DNA of 64,000 nucleotides from Gymnogyps californianus (taxonomy: Eukaryota > Chordata > Aves > Accipitriformes > Cathartidae). A program made the position numbers and the translations under genes. Each line of letters opens with the position of its first letter. Within the stretch, counting starts at the first letter, position 1. The notes under the pieces were generated by a model. It was not told the origin of the DNA and ran no database searches. It saw only the letters and a program-made list of their open reading frames with translations. The stretch spans positions 214,353,494 to 214,417,493 of the forward strand of contig NC_059471.1 of NCBI RefSeq assembly GCF_018139145.2, given 5' to 3'. Shown here one piece after another: positions 35,309-46,328 of this stretch.

Positions 35309-36612
35309 TGCAGTGGCTGGAGGGTGCTGGCCAGGATTTAGTGCAACTTGCTTTTCCTCTCAAGAAGCCTTTAGGTACAAATGAATTTGATTTCCTTTGC
35401 TGGGGGCGAAGGAGGAGCAGGCGAGGCAGGTTTTCTCTCCGGGGTTGGGACTGTTGCCTGGGTGAGCAGGGATGCAAGTGGCTTTTTTTTTTTTCCTCCT
35501 TTTTTTTCTCTCCCAACAGATTATTTATGGAAGGGAAGAAAATAGTCTCACAAGTCTAATAACTTTAGTGCTTATAAAGGATTAGGTCCTAATAACTCCT
35601 GCGATAAGATGGAGGCTCGGTGTAATCTGCCACTAAGTGAAAATCTAAAAGCCATTTAAATAGATACGGCAAAGAGCTATCAAGAGACCAGTACATTGTA
35701 AACAACAAGGAAATACCTTTTTAATGATTTAAGAGGGCACACGGGGTAGTGGGACGGTAGATGCATTATAAGCAAGAGAGTATCATTTCATTTATATATC
35801 GAGAAAACGTTTACAAATATTCAACAGATGTTATAAGGATGTTGCAGAGGTGGAGAGCGTTTCGCACAGATGTAAGAACATCTGTAGAAGACAGTATATA
35901 GTTACATAGCTGTGATTATGAGTGATAATTGACTGGCTGGACAGACAGTTGATGTTTTAATGAAGTGTTTATTACAACTTTATGGTAGTGTTACTGGAAA
36001 TAGAATAAACACCACAACCATCAACTCTTTAGACTGGGGATGCTTTTCCCCCACCCTTGGCTTGTGCTGTGCTGAGTGTGCTGCTGGCCCATGAAATACA
36101 TATATGTATTTTGAGTCGCTGTTTCTGGCCTTTCACAGCCATGGGGATGCTGGCCTGATATGAGAGCATCAGTGAGGGGATGTGACATTACCTTCCTGAA
36201 GGATGGGACATGGTAGAGAAGGTGCCGTCTTGTTTCTTCAAGGACTTCTTGCTGGCTAAAGTCATGTTGGTGTGCGATAAAGGGAGGTATGGAGGGTGGC
36301 CGAGGGGGTTTCAAAGGTGGTAGTGGTGGTTGAAGGAGGTGGCTGGTCCCTGGCTGCGTCCAAGTGACAAAGCAAAGGAGTTGTGGAAAGCTCCAAAACC
36401 TGGGACAAGTAGCCAAAACTTGAAGCAGAGGAGCCAGAGGTGTGTTTCTGAAGGTGCACAGAGAAAATTAACGTGGTGACCACAGGGCCCGCGTTTTAGA
36501 TGACCTGAAGGCGATGGAGGCGTCAGAGGTATTTTATTACTGTGAATATTGACACATACAGAGTATATCAGCTGATGCAGCAGGGTCCTCAGTGCTGAAA
36601 ATGAAATGCTGT

Positions 36613-36642
36613 CGCTGTTAATAGCGATGCTATTTGCAAATA
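36613..36642. promoter_or_regulatory. Adjacent palindromes, POU-like motif
   Basis: CGCTGTTAATAGCG (36613-36626) is palindromic apart from one base pair. Four bases later TATTTGCAAATA (36631-36642) is a perfect 12-bp palindrome containing an octamer-like TTTGCAAA. Paired dyads of this kind are typical of enhancer elements. No function is shown. Confidence 0.4.
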
Positions 36643-39600
36643 CTGAGTTTGTTCTGTCATTGTAATATGCTGGTCCCTGGGAGCATGTTTTTTTTTAGGA
36701 TTAGAGTAGCCGACGGTACCTTGTCAATATTTAAAACTCATCATTTGAAACTGTTGATCTTTGCGTGACAGTCACCTCTGATGAAACCAGTCAGATCCAT
36801 CCTACAGGTTTTTCGCCAGAAGATTTCTCTTTATTTTCTGTGTCTCAGGTATGACTGCTACAGTGATTAAAAATGTTTGGGTTGCAAAACAGGGGAATGT
36901 AGAAATATGAGCAAAGACTGTCACTGACATTTAAGAAACTCCTGAAAAAGTTTATTTTGAGATTGGCCTTTTGCAAGACCTAAACAAAGCATTCTTGAGA
37001 GGGCTGGTTTGGAAAATGTGTTCACAGTTACTCCATTCTTATGAATCAGAAGCGTTTGCTCTAAAATTAAATAGTAATAAAAAGAAAGAAAAAAAACCCA
37101 AACAAGCAGTTCTTGACAGCTGACCGAGAGATCATTTCTGAGTAGGTGTGAGGCTTAAAAAAAGGTATGTGCAGAATCCTTGCTATTTTTACTCTCACTC
37201 ATGATTCTTGCTTTCATGATTAATACTCTTAACATCACTGAGTGGCTTGTGCAAGGGAGTCCTGTTTTCTTGGGTAAAGTCCTGAGACCCAGTCTGGATA
37301 TAAGTTATTGGAAAGTTTTGCATTTATTTGCTTGGCAAGGAAGATGAATTCCCTCCGCTAAAGTCCAGGAGGTGACGTTATCCTTGCCCCTGCAGTGTAG
37401 GAGATCAGACAAGATGACCATGGGCTGAGGATCTTTAAAGACTAAGGAGCTGTCAGTCCCTTGCAGAGACTTTTGGGTGGAAGGCAATAGCTTTCCTGGA
37501 TGCATTAAAAATATCCCTTTAAAGAAAGGACATAAAAAAAAAAAATATTTAACTGTTTCTTGGAAGGTGTTTTGAGGAAGGTCCAGGGTGGGAGCTCAGT
37601 GCAGGTGTAAAATCAGACTCCGTGATGCACCGTTGCATGGGTGACGGTGGGGCATCAAACCTGGATGTCCTGGAGCAGCTCACATGTTCACCATGGCATC
37701 TCTTAGAGGCCACTTGTGGAATGAAAGGGAATCCAATTTGTCTTTTCGTAGAGAAATGGGGTGGAATTAACACCGTAAATATGACTTGCAGGACTCTGAG
37801 TTAAATTGTCTTGTGGAATTTGGTTCTGGATAGACCTTGGCAGGGGTCTGCTGGCTGCCCTCGCATGCCCTTGGTGAAGGAAAGGGTCCTGCTCTTCCTG
37901 CTGTTGTACCAAGGGGTGGCAGGAGATGGCTGCGAGGGCTGGATCTTTTCTTTTGGCAGATCCTGCCAGTCAGTGAAGCCGCTTCTGGATGTAAAGCACT
38001 GAAAGAGATGTAAGCGCGTGTAGGACTAAGCCCAAATGCTGATCAGCTGTGCTGTTTAAATGAACCGAACAGTGCCAAGACCTAAAATGTCATTTTTCCT
38101 AAAAAGTGTTGGAATCAGATGGCAGATGTTTCCTGGAGCCTGGTTTGCATCTTGTATTTTTTTGGAAAACGGCTCGCTCTGCTGCAAAGTGCCACAACAT
38201 AGAAGGCAGAACTGATTGCCCTGGGCGATGGGAGTTTTGGCTGATGAGGGACTTCTGACTTGGGCCCTAAATTAAGTCCATGAAAACAGTATTTTGTGTT
38301 TCCCGCTGGGTGACTTCTATCGCTTGGCTGATCGGTCCCGTTCAGGGGGTCTGACTGATTCTTTTTTTGATCCACACGGCTGGTGTTTTGTGATAATAAG
38401 CATCAGATGAGATGTTTCAGGATGATAAGGAGCTCTGTGTGTTCAAGGTACCCATCTAAAAGGCTTCCTTGTTTCAGCTCCATTTCAAACAGGGAGGCGG
38501 GAGAAGACAGGGCATTGCAGGTGGTTGATGTTGTTGATGTGCTTCTTCCCTGCAGTTCTTTTGCCTGTTGTAAAGGGCATTGGGGATATTGATTTGGTCT
38601 TCTTCATGGCCCTGATTCAGCTGAGACCTTTAGAAGATGCCTAATCTTAAATATGCCATATTCCCAAAGTAGCTGGTATATGTTGGGTCCTTAGCGTGAG
38701 TCGAAGTGCTTTACCGAAGCGGGGCTACATCATGGAAATGGCCTGTTGAATCATGGAGAAGGTGACAGCCACCTAGTAGGTGACAGAACAGCTGGAAATG
38801 AGAAGGATTAGTACATGGTGACCTCCCTCTCCCTGGCCTGGCACCTTACACTGACGTTTGTATCTATGGAAAGAGCGTTTGCGGCAGTGCTGCGGGGTGG
38901 TTTGGGGCCGAATCCTGCTGTTGGCATCTGAATCTGGGAGGCTCCCCCAGCCAGCTGACGTGGGTGCTGAGGTCAGTATTGTGCCACGCGCGTGTGCTTC
39001 GTGGGATGCTGAAGGCAGGGACATCCAGGGTTAGCAGGGGCGATGGCAGGGGTACAGGGGTGGCAGCAATGCCTTAGAGCCCTTGGTTATAAAACATCCA
39101 GCTCACTCAGGAGAAGGGAAATTTGATGAAAAAGTGCTTTTAATTTTAGAGGTTTGATCTAGTCCTCAGTGAAGTTTGTGGCAGGTTTTTGCTAGGTCCT
39201 TAGGTTATATTTACACATAGGGCAGCTAAGAGTGGGATGCGTACCTGTCTGTGTGCCTGCCTGTCATCTATCTTTTTTTTTAATTTTTTTTTTCTCCTAA
39301 TATGGCAGGGCTTTTTGCTGTAAAGAAGTTAGTTTCTCTAATTAGGTTTATTTTACTTTCTGTTATCTTATCTTACTGCTGTTTATCTCTGTGTGTATCC
39401 TGGACTCCAGGGTGTGCCAGGTAGGGAGGATGAGAAAATTGCTTTGTGAAACAGGTTCGTCTCTGTTGGCATAAAAAGTATGAGGCATTCGGCACCAGTG
39501 CAAGAAGAGAGGGGAGCAAGGACCTGCTGAGTTATGGAGGGCTGTCACCACCTCGTATGATCCCTTCTCCACCGTGTGCCTTCAGAGAAGTTTGGTTCCT

Positions 39601-39774
39601 GTCCTTCTTCCCCTTCAGGATGGACAATCCAGACCGTCCCTGCTCTGATGGTTCCTCTAGTCTCCCATTTTTGCATGTTTTCCCTCCAGGCTTAGTCATT
39701 TATTTTCTGCGCTGCTGCACAAATGATGCTGATGCTTGACTTCAAGAGCAGAAAGATGAGCCCGATTGAGTGGC

Positions 39775-40160
39775 TGGAGCAGGAGGGCTGGAAGGGACCT
39801 CCATGGCTTGTACAGACCATCTCTTAACCCAGGGCAGGATTAGCCGTACCCAGATCTGTTTCTGGACAGATCAGCATCCTAACCCCTCCAAAAAGCAAGG
39901 CTCTGTGCCCTTCCCACAGTCTCTCCCACTTCTTCACCAGATTCATTATTAGCAATTTCTTCTCATGCCCAAATCAAATGTCCCCTCCTGCAGTTTAAAC
40001 CTAAGCCTTCCTCTTCCATCCACCAAGAACATGGAAAACAGATTATACCCTTTCCCCATTCAGCTGTTTTTCATATATTTGAATATTGTGAACATTCCTA
40101 GTTCTCCGGATTAGATGAGATTTGTTTCTTCCACCCCAGAGTACATCTGAACCAACACGG
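39775..40160 (-). mobile_element. Ancient CR1-like LINE 3' fragment
   Basis: The plus strand begins GGGCTGGAAGGGACCTCCAT, the reverse complement of a CR1-type 3' end. After a diverged stretch it carries CAGATTATACCC and TTTTTCATATATTTGAATAT, resembling the 'acgtatttgaagactgt' block found in reverse-oriented CR1/L3 copies. Highly decayed. Confidence 0.5.
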
Positions 40161-43100
40161 CGCTGTTCAAAGCAGTAATTTGCCCCTAATAAAATCCTGT
40201 GGGGTGTTCAATATGAAAGAGAAATTGTCACTTGATATAAGTGAAAACATTTGGTGAGGGAAGCTCTCAAATAAATAATAAAAAAAAAAAAAGGACAGGA
40301 ATTTGGAAGAAGTGATCCTTAAAAGGTTTCCAACTGGTGCTTTGTCTGAGAAGAGAGACAGGCTCTTTTTCTAGGAGGTGAAAGCTGTTCCTTGATGTGT
40401 TCAATAGTCCTTCCAAATGAGCCTCCATTTGCATTGTGCAGATGCTCAGGGGGTGTAAATATTGTGGCAGGCTGCCACTAGCAATCCTGCATGAAGTATG
40501 GTTTTACTTAGGGACCTCTGCCTAGAGGAGCAGACTTCCTTCTCAGCCGCAGTGTTAGTCCTGTGCATCCTCATGTTAAATGCAATGAGGTGATTTGCAG
40601 CGCTGCCTATGAACTAGCTTTTCGGGGAGCTGGAGACTGCATTTATTGCCTTACCTTGCCTCCATGCTCTTGGAGGAGGTCTCTGAGCATTGAAAAAGGT
40701 CACCTGCATTGCTTAAAGCAAGGAATGGAGATCCAGACTTTTAGACCCAGAAGGGAACACTGTTGACTTGACTTGAGCTGTAAAAATCAGAGGTTGTGTG
40801 TGTTGTGATTTGCAGTGTGGCTACTGGGAAGAGTGATCTCCTTGTTTACTGGGGCTGGGATCCACTGGGACATGCGTATCTCTAGGCTAGCAGGCAATGG
40901 AGGCAACCAGAAGGGCTGCAGGAGTGCAGTGTTGGGTCAGAGTCCCAAAGGGGAAAGGAGATGCCGTGGAGAAGAGTGCTTGAGGGTGGGCAGGATATCA
41001 ACTTGGTGTTTTTTGGCCTGACTCTTGGGTGATGCCTGGTCCCGTATTGTGTCCCGTGGGTGAGAAGATGCCTTGGTGGGTCACCTGAGGAGGGAGAGCG
41101 TGAATCAGGATCAGTCTTGTGGCAGCCAACTTGCATGCATCATAGATCTAGTCCCACTGGGCTGAGTCCCCCTTCACCCTGCTCCACGTACAGGGCTAGT
41201 ACCGTATGGTATCTGGGCGTCTCACTTCTTCAGTTTGTTTGCTGGCAAATTTGGATGTCTAAAATCTTAGCAGGTGCTGTGCAAGCACAGGCACCCCCTG
41301 AGGGTTGTTCATCTCATCCGAATTTTGGGTGTCCGACTTGGACCACACAAGTCATCCTTTGGAGATGCTTTCTCTCAGTTAGCTGCAAATGATTGACTAG
41401 GTGAGGCAAATCCCACCTGAGGTGGGTAGCATTGGTGGGCATCATGTAGTGCTGTTTCATGGGGATTTGCTGTGCTGGAAAACCCCAAGGTGAAGTCAGC
41501 AATGGAGTCAGGACCTGGTCTGGTATCACCTGTGTCCTACCTAGGCTTTTGCTCCATCTGCTCAGGCCTAGGTGCCCCCATTTTACTTGATGTAAAGCTA
41601 TTTGGCCAGGTGGGGGACATTAGCGGGGGCATAAAAAAATGATGTGTTCTGGAAGTAGGACGGAAGAGGAGACAAACGGAGTGACTGTCTCAGCTCCGGG
41701 GTTGGGTTGAGGCAGGGCAGGTCTCAGCACAGTCCTGTCCTCCTTCCTGAGAGCCTCAGCACCAATTGCTGCAGTTTCCTAATTGTTCAGGCAGGTGGAT
41801 CTGGTCTCATTTTTTCAAAATGGTTTCCTTGATCGCTTTGCAGTGGCTTTTTCACTCATGGTCCTGCAAAAGGCTTGACGATGGTAAAGGCTACATGAAA
41901 TTGCACGTGGTAGCGCCTGGCTTTGAGGGGCCTGGGTGAAATCAGCAGATGCATTCACCAGGAAAGTCTGCTGGGGCCACCCCGTGTTCAGCTTCCAACT
42001 TGGCTGGAAAAAGAAATGCGGATTCCTTATATCCCAACATACCTAGGGTCAAGCTCTGGAAATGCAGTGAGCCCTGGAGCTGCCCATGGACCCACGCTCC
42101 CACCGTCCACATCCCTGGTAGGGGCTCTTCACCAAGGACGTAGGGTCATGCTGGCAGCCCTTACTGCGGCCCTGCTGTACTCATCAAGTGGCTCCTTACT
42201 GAGAGGTGGGACCATCTCAAGTCAATGAATGTTACTGAATTTTGGAGGCAGGGGCCAGATCATTGGGCAAGCAGTGGGATTTCTACTTCTCCACCATCCA
42301 GGACTCAGCAGTACATTGGCACAACTGATGCACTATCCAGGCGGGAGGTTTCAAGGATGTAGGATCTTTTTTGCATCCTCTGTTCCAGTAGCCTGCCTTT
42401 TTTATGTCAATCCCCGTTAACCAAACATGCATTGGAGGGAGAAAGTAAGTTTTTCAGGAATAACTCTAAGAGAGAGCCCTAGGGTGCTGGATTTGTGTGT
42501 GTGGGTGGGGGACCTCTCCCTACAGGGGCTTAGTCCAAAGGAAGTAAAACCAGGGTAGAGTCGACAGGAGATGAGAAATGTAAAATGGTGCGAGGAAGCC
42601 AACACCGGCACTTCTACAAAGAGCCAATATTGATGCAGATGACACGGCAGCGTGTTTAATGGTGTGGCTGAGACTGACAGCCGTGGGAAGAAGGAAATAA
42701 AAGAGATTCTTTTTTATATTGGCTAGCTTTTTCTGCCTGTGAATTAAGAGTCTGGATCTGAATTAACTACCAGGGGAACGGGAGCTGCATGGGGGAAGGA
42801 TCGGATCGGTTTGAACCACCACTGTGCAGAAACAATGAACAAGGGAATTTCCCCCCTTCTTGCTCTTTCAGATGCATTTCATAATATTTTCCTTTGTGTT
42901 CCTGCCTAGTGTAGTGTCACCTTGAGCCTCTTTTGCTGTTGTTTCCCGTCCCCTGGTTTACAGGCTGGCAACGTGGCTTGTGGTCCTTAATTTGGTTTCC
43001 AGTGGACGCACGTTTCTTCGGACTGACAGAGAAATCGGAGTACAGCGGTGTGTGCTGCTTATTTAATGTTGATGATTGCAGGCCAGTCAGCATGCTACTG

Positions 43101-46100
43101 TTAACAGTATGGCTGGGGACTCTGTTTGAAGTGTTAATTAGCAGCAATTAATAAGAAGTGAAAAATTAATACCCTATGTCAGCTTTCTTTGCTAGTTAGT
43201 TATATCAACACCAAGGCTCAGAGCTATCTTGAAGCTTATGTTTGCATAAGAGTTTGGTCTTGTTGTCACATAGTATTGGGAAAATACTTAAATGCTCTCC
43301 TACCATAAATGGTAAACTCGTTATTCCCAAAATGAGAAGATAAGCTATAGCCTCTGACAGATCCAGTTTTCTTGGGATGTGAATGCTCTCAATGTGACAT
43401 TTCAAAAACAGTCAGCTGTCCATAGCTTAAGCAAAAAATACATTAAAATGGAGTTAAGCAAACAAAAATGTTGATGACATTGCTGAATCTGGCTAAGAGA
43501 TTCTGCATTGCCCCTTTTTAATCGAAGTGGGCTCAAGCCCAGCCCCAGACGTGGCCACCAAGGACGGATCCTGGCCATGTTGCAGGCACCTCGTGCGGGT
43601 TCCTGCTGGTTTTCCCATCCATTTTCCATTTCTGACAGGAAATTCCCTGACCCAGGGGGATTGGCCTTTCTCATGGGTCTCGTGGCAGATTTGAGGCTTG
43701 ACTGCATAAGAAACAGCAAATAATGTCGTTGTCTGATTGGACAACTTCAGCTTTTTATCAGGTCATAACTCTGTCTTATCAGCATCATAGGAGCATCACA
43801 AGATTTAACTACACTACCAAGAGGCTTATCTTTCTTCTTGGTATTTGTATTGTTACCCCTGAGTTCTGTTTAAGATGATTGATTTGTTGTGTTTAAATTG
43901 ATCTCTCTGTTTCTCTCTGTCCTTTGAAATTTTTTTTAATAGACCCAGATTACCTTCCATCATTGTCTGGTCCTAGGCAAAAATGAAAACAGCTGAATCC
44001 ATCCAAGGTTTAGCTTCAGCTGCCACCTCCCCTCCTCTCACATTTAACAAGCTTGACGTAAAATCCTGATACTTAACCAATTTATTATTAATTATATTTA
44101 CGGAAGTATTCTCTACCAAAGGAGAAGTGTTTTTTGACTTTCAGTAGACTGATTGCTTCTAGTTTCATACTTAATTGAAACTTAATATACACTGGGGATG
44201 AATGATACATATGTTCTGAGGTTAGCTGCACTCAAAATACTCGTAGTATATAATACACTTAATTCATTAGCAAGTCTCATGTCAACAAAGAATAAAGATG
44301 AAGTGCTGTAGTGGCCATCACACTGGGGAAGTGATCATTATTATTTATGGAGTGCTGGAAGTATACTGAGCACTTTGCAATGAGACCAGCAAGCATATTG
44401 CCCTGTATTGGTTTACGGTGTCCTTTTTTGAAAATATTTTTTTCCTTTCATTAGCAGGTTCCTTTGGGGTGGGGAACACAAATTGCTGATGGAGGTCTAA
44501 CTTTTCCCAGACAGCCTTCAGTTGGGGGTTGTATCACCTGCCTTGGTAATTTGCTTCTACCAGTGATGCTTTGTGAAACACCCATGGTTTTAGCATGGTT
44601 TATTTGCAGTCGCCACGATGCTGTTGTGATCACTCCAGCAGACAGTCCCACCATGGTTCAGTTGGTGGATAGCATGCTGACACTTGACATGCTCCTCATC
44701 TTTTTCAGTTCCTCCTATAACTGCTCACACAGGTCCATTTCTTCCTTGCAATTTTCATTGGAGCAGCCTTAAAAACTGGGAATGAAAAATCTATGACAGA
44801 GCACTTTCCCTCTTTCTATTTTATAACCACTATATCTGGTCTTCTTGAATGTGCTTCCTGAGTAGTAAAAGTTGAAAAAATCCCATAATATTTTTACAGT
44901 CTTGTTACCTCCTGCTTTGCCTGGCCTCTGACAGTAAACTTTTTTCCTACTTTTAGTCATGCTTCTTGCAGGGCATTTGACGTCGGTGCTGTCAACGTAG
45001 TCCTCTCTGTCATGCAAGTCTTGGATTCATCCCCTAATAAACGGGACCAGTCCTCCACGTCATATATTCTGGACACACACCTTCCCTGCTATCTGTCTTT
45101 GCTTTAGCATATCTTGTGTGAATGGCTGGTTCCCTCTGTGCCCATAACCCAAGCTCTTGGTTTCTCTTTTTCAGTCCTCCTTTGACACCTCATAATTCAT
45201 CACCATCTCAGAGAGTTTTACTGAAAAACTCACTTTGGAGTTCATTTTAATCTACTCCTAAGGGTGTATCTCTGGGTATTGCTTGTCTGGTGGCTTACTG
45301 TAGCTAGAAATATAGTTCTCATTTAGCCTGGTATCTGATTCAAGATCTAGTCAGTCTGTATTTGCTTTCTCATATCATTTTTCATCTCTGCGTGTTTTTA
45401 TTCCACTTTGTATTTACTGTGGTCATTCCTTCTAGAAGAATCTCCTCTGCCAACATAACCCAATCTACACCTGAGTTAATATTTGCTGCCCTGCATGGTA
45501 CTGACTGGTGCAGTTACCTTAGGTCAGTCTTCATTCGAAAAATAGTTGCAGCCAGCACTATTTCATTAGGGTATCTGCATTTTGCATGCTGAACTTTATT
45601 TTCTAGAGTTATTCCAGTCTCTCCCAAGTATTCTCCCTTCCGTGTTTCCTCTGTTTTGTTGGCACAAGTATCCCCCTTTGGAAGTTTGAATATTTATGGA
45701 GTGAGATATAGCGCACACAGTGTTAGCCATCAAAAAGTTGGATGCCAAGAGCTGGACTTACTGGAGGATGGTTGACTTGGGCTTTCTTGGGTGCCTTTTT
45801 TTGGCATGGGTTGTGCCACCTTATGGGCTGGTCCTTCCCTCTCTGTTGGTGATACAGGGAGCTGGACTGAACTTTGAGATGTGAATCCTTTGTGTTGAAT
45901 ACTGTGGATGTAGTTTATTACCTCATTATCCTGTATGTTGTTACTATTGTTGTTATTGCTGCTTTGATATTATTGCCACTAAGGGGAGATGTCCTTTATT
46001 GTGGTTCCTCATCCAAATCTAACTTCACCTTGGAGGAGAGAGCAGGATCGAAGGGTTGCAATCAACATGGGATAACTTGAAAACCATTAGGAAAGGCAGA

Positions 46101-46158
46101 GGGAATGGGTTGGTGTAGGTAGAACAAATCACTCATTGTTTTTTTCTTTTTCTTTTAG

Positions 46159-46328
46159 CTTGTCTTCTAGATGCTCCCTGCTGCAGGATGAATTAGGAAG
46201 GCAAGGCCTCTTCCTCTGAACCATGGAGACAAGGGCATCTTTCATTGCCACCATGCAAGAGACCCAGCATCTCTCCCCAGAGAAGGGTCAGAGCCCGGCC
46301 AATGGCAACATGGAGCAGTTTGATTCAG
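46159..46328 (+). CDS. SFMBT2: SFMBT2 exon with start codon; coding part 46223-46328
   Basis: The exon follows a long pyrimidine tract and CTTTTAG (46157-46158) and ends TCAG before GTGAGC (46329). The first 64 bases are 5' UTR. Translation starts at 46223 (ACCATGG, A at -3 and G at +4) and runs 35 codons plus one base. The encoded N-terminus is poorly conserved but keeps landmarks I recall from human SFMBT2: an internal Met followed by Gln (M11-Q12), an SPEK/PLEK-like block and SPANGN. It is a disordered leader before the MBT repeats. Known: SFMBT2 is a nuclear Polycomb-group protein with four MBT repeats and a C-terminal SAM domain; its fly homologue Sfmbt pairs with Pho in PhoRC, and SFMBT2 associates with YY1. 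A tandem acceptor (TCTAG at 46166-46170) could shorten the UTR by 12 bases. The leader holds two tiny uORFs. Confidence 0.88.
46171..46196 (+). promoter_or_regulatory. Two minimal overlapping uORFs in the SFMBT2 leader
   Basis: ATG at 46171 opens six codons ending in TGA at 46189-46191. A second ATG at 46188-46190 overlaps that stop (ATGA) and ends after two codons at TAG 46194-46196. Both lie upstream of the main ATG at 46223 in the same exon. Short uORFs commonly reduce translation of the main frame; whether these do is not shown. Confidence 0.6.

Larger units (their letters stand above)
32453..46158 (+). other. SFMBT2: SFMBT2 intron 1 (predicted, 13.7 kb)
   Basis: Runs from the GTAAGG donor to a strong pyrimidine tract ending CTTTTAG at 46158. 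It contains the downstream half of the CpG island, candidate conserved noncoding blocks at about 35520-36000 and 36590-36700, and an old CR1-like fragment at about 39775-40160. No other coding exon recognised. Confidence 0.6.

Noticed and set aside
44336..44400. A possible MIR or L2 fragment (TTATTTATGGAGTGCTGG... GAGCACTTTGCAATG)
   Set aside because: Only about 45 bases resemble the consensus; too short and generic to call.
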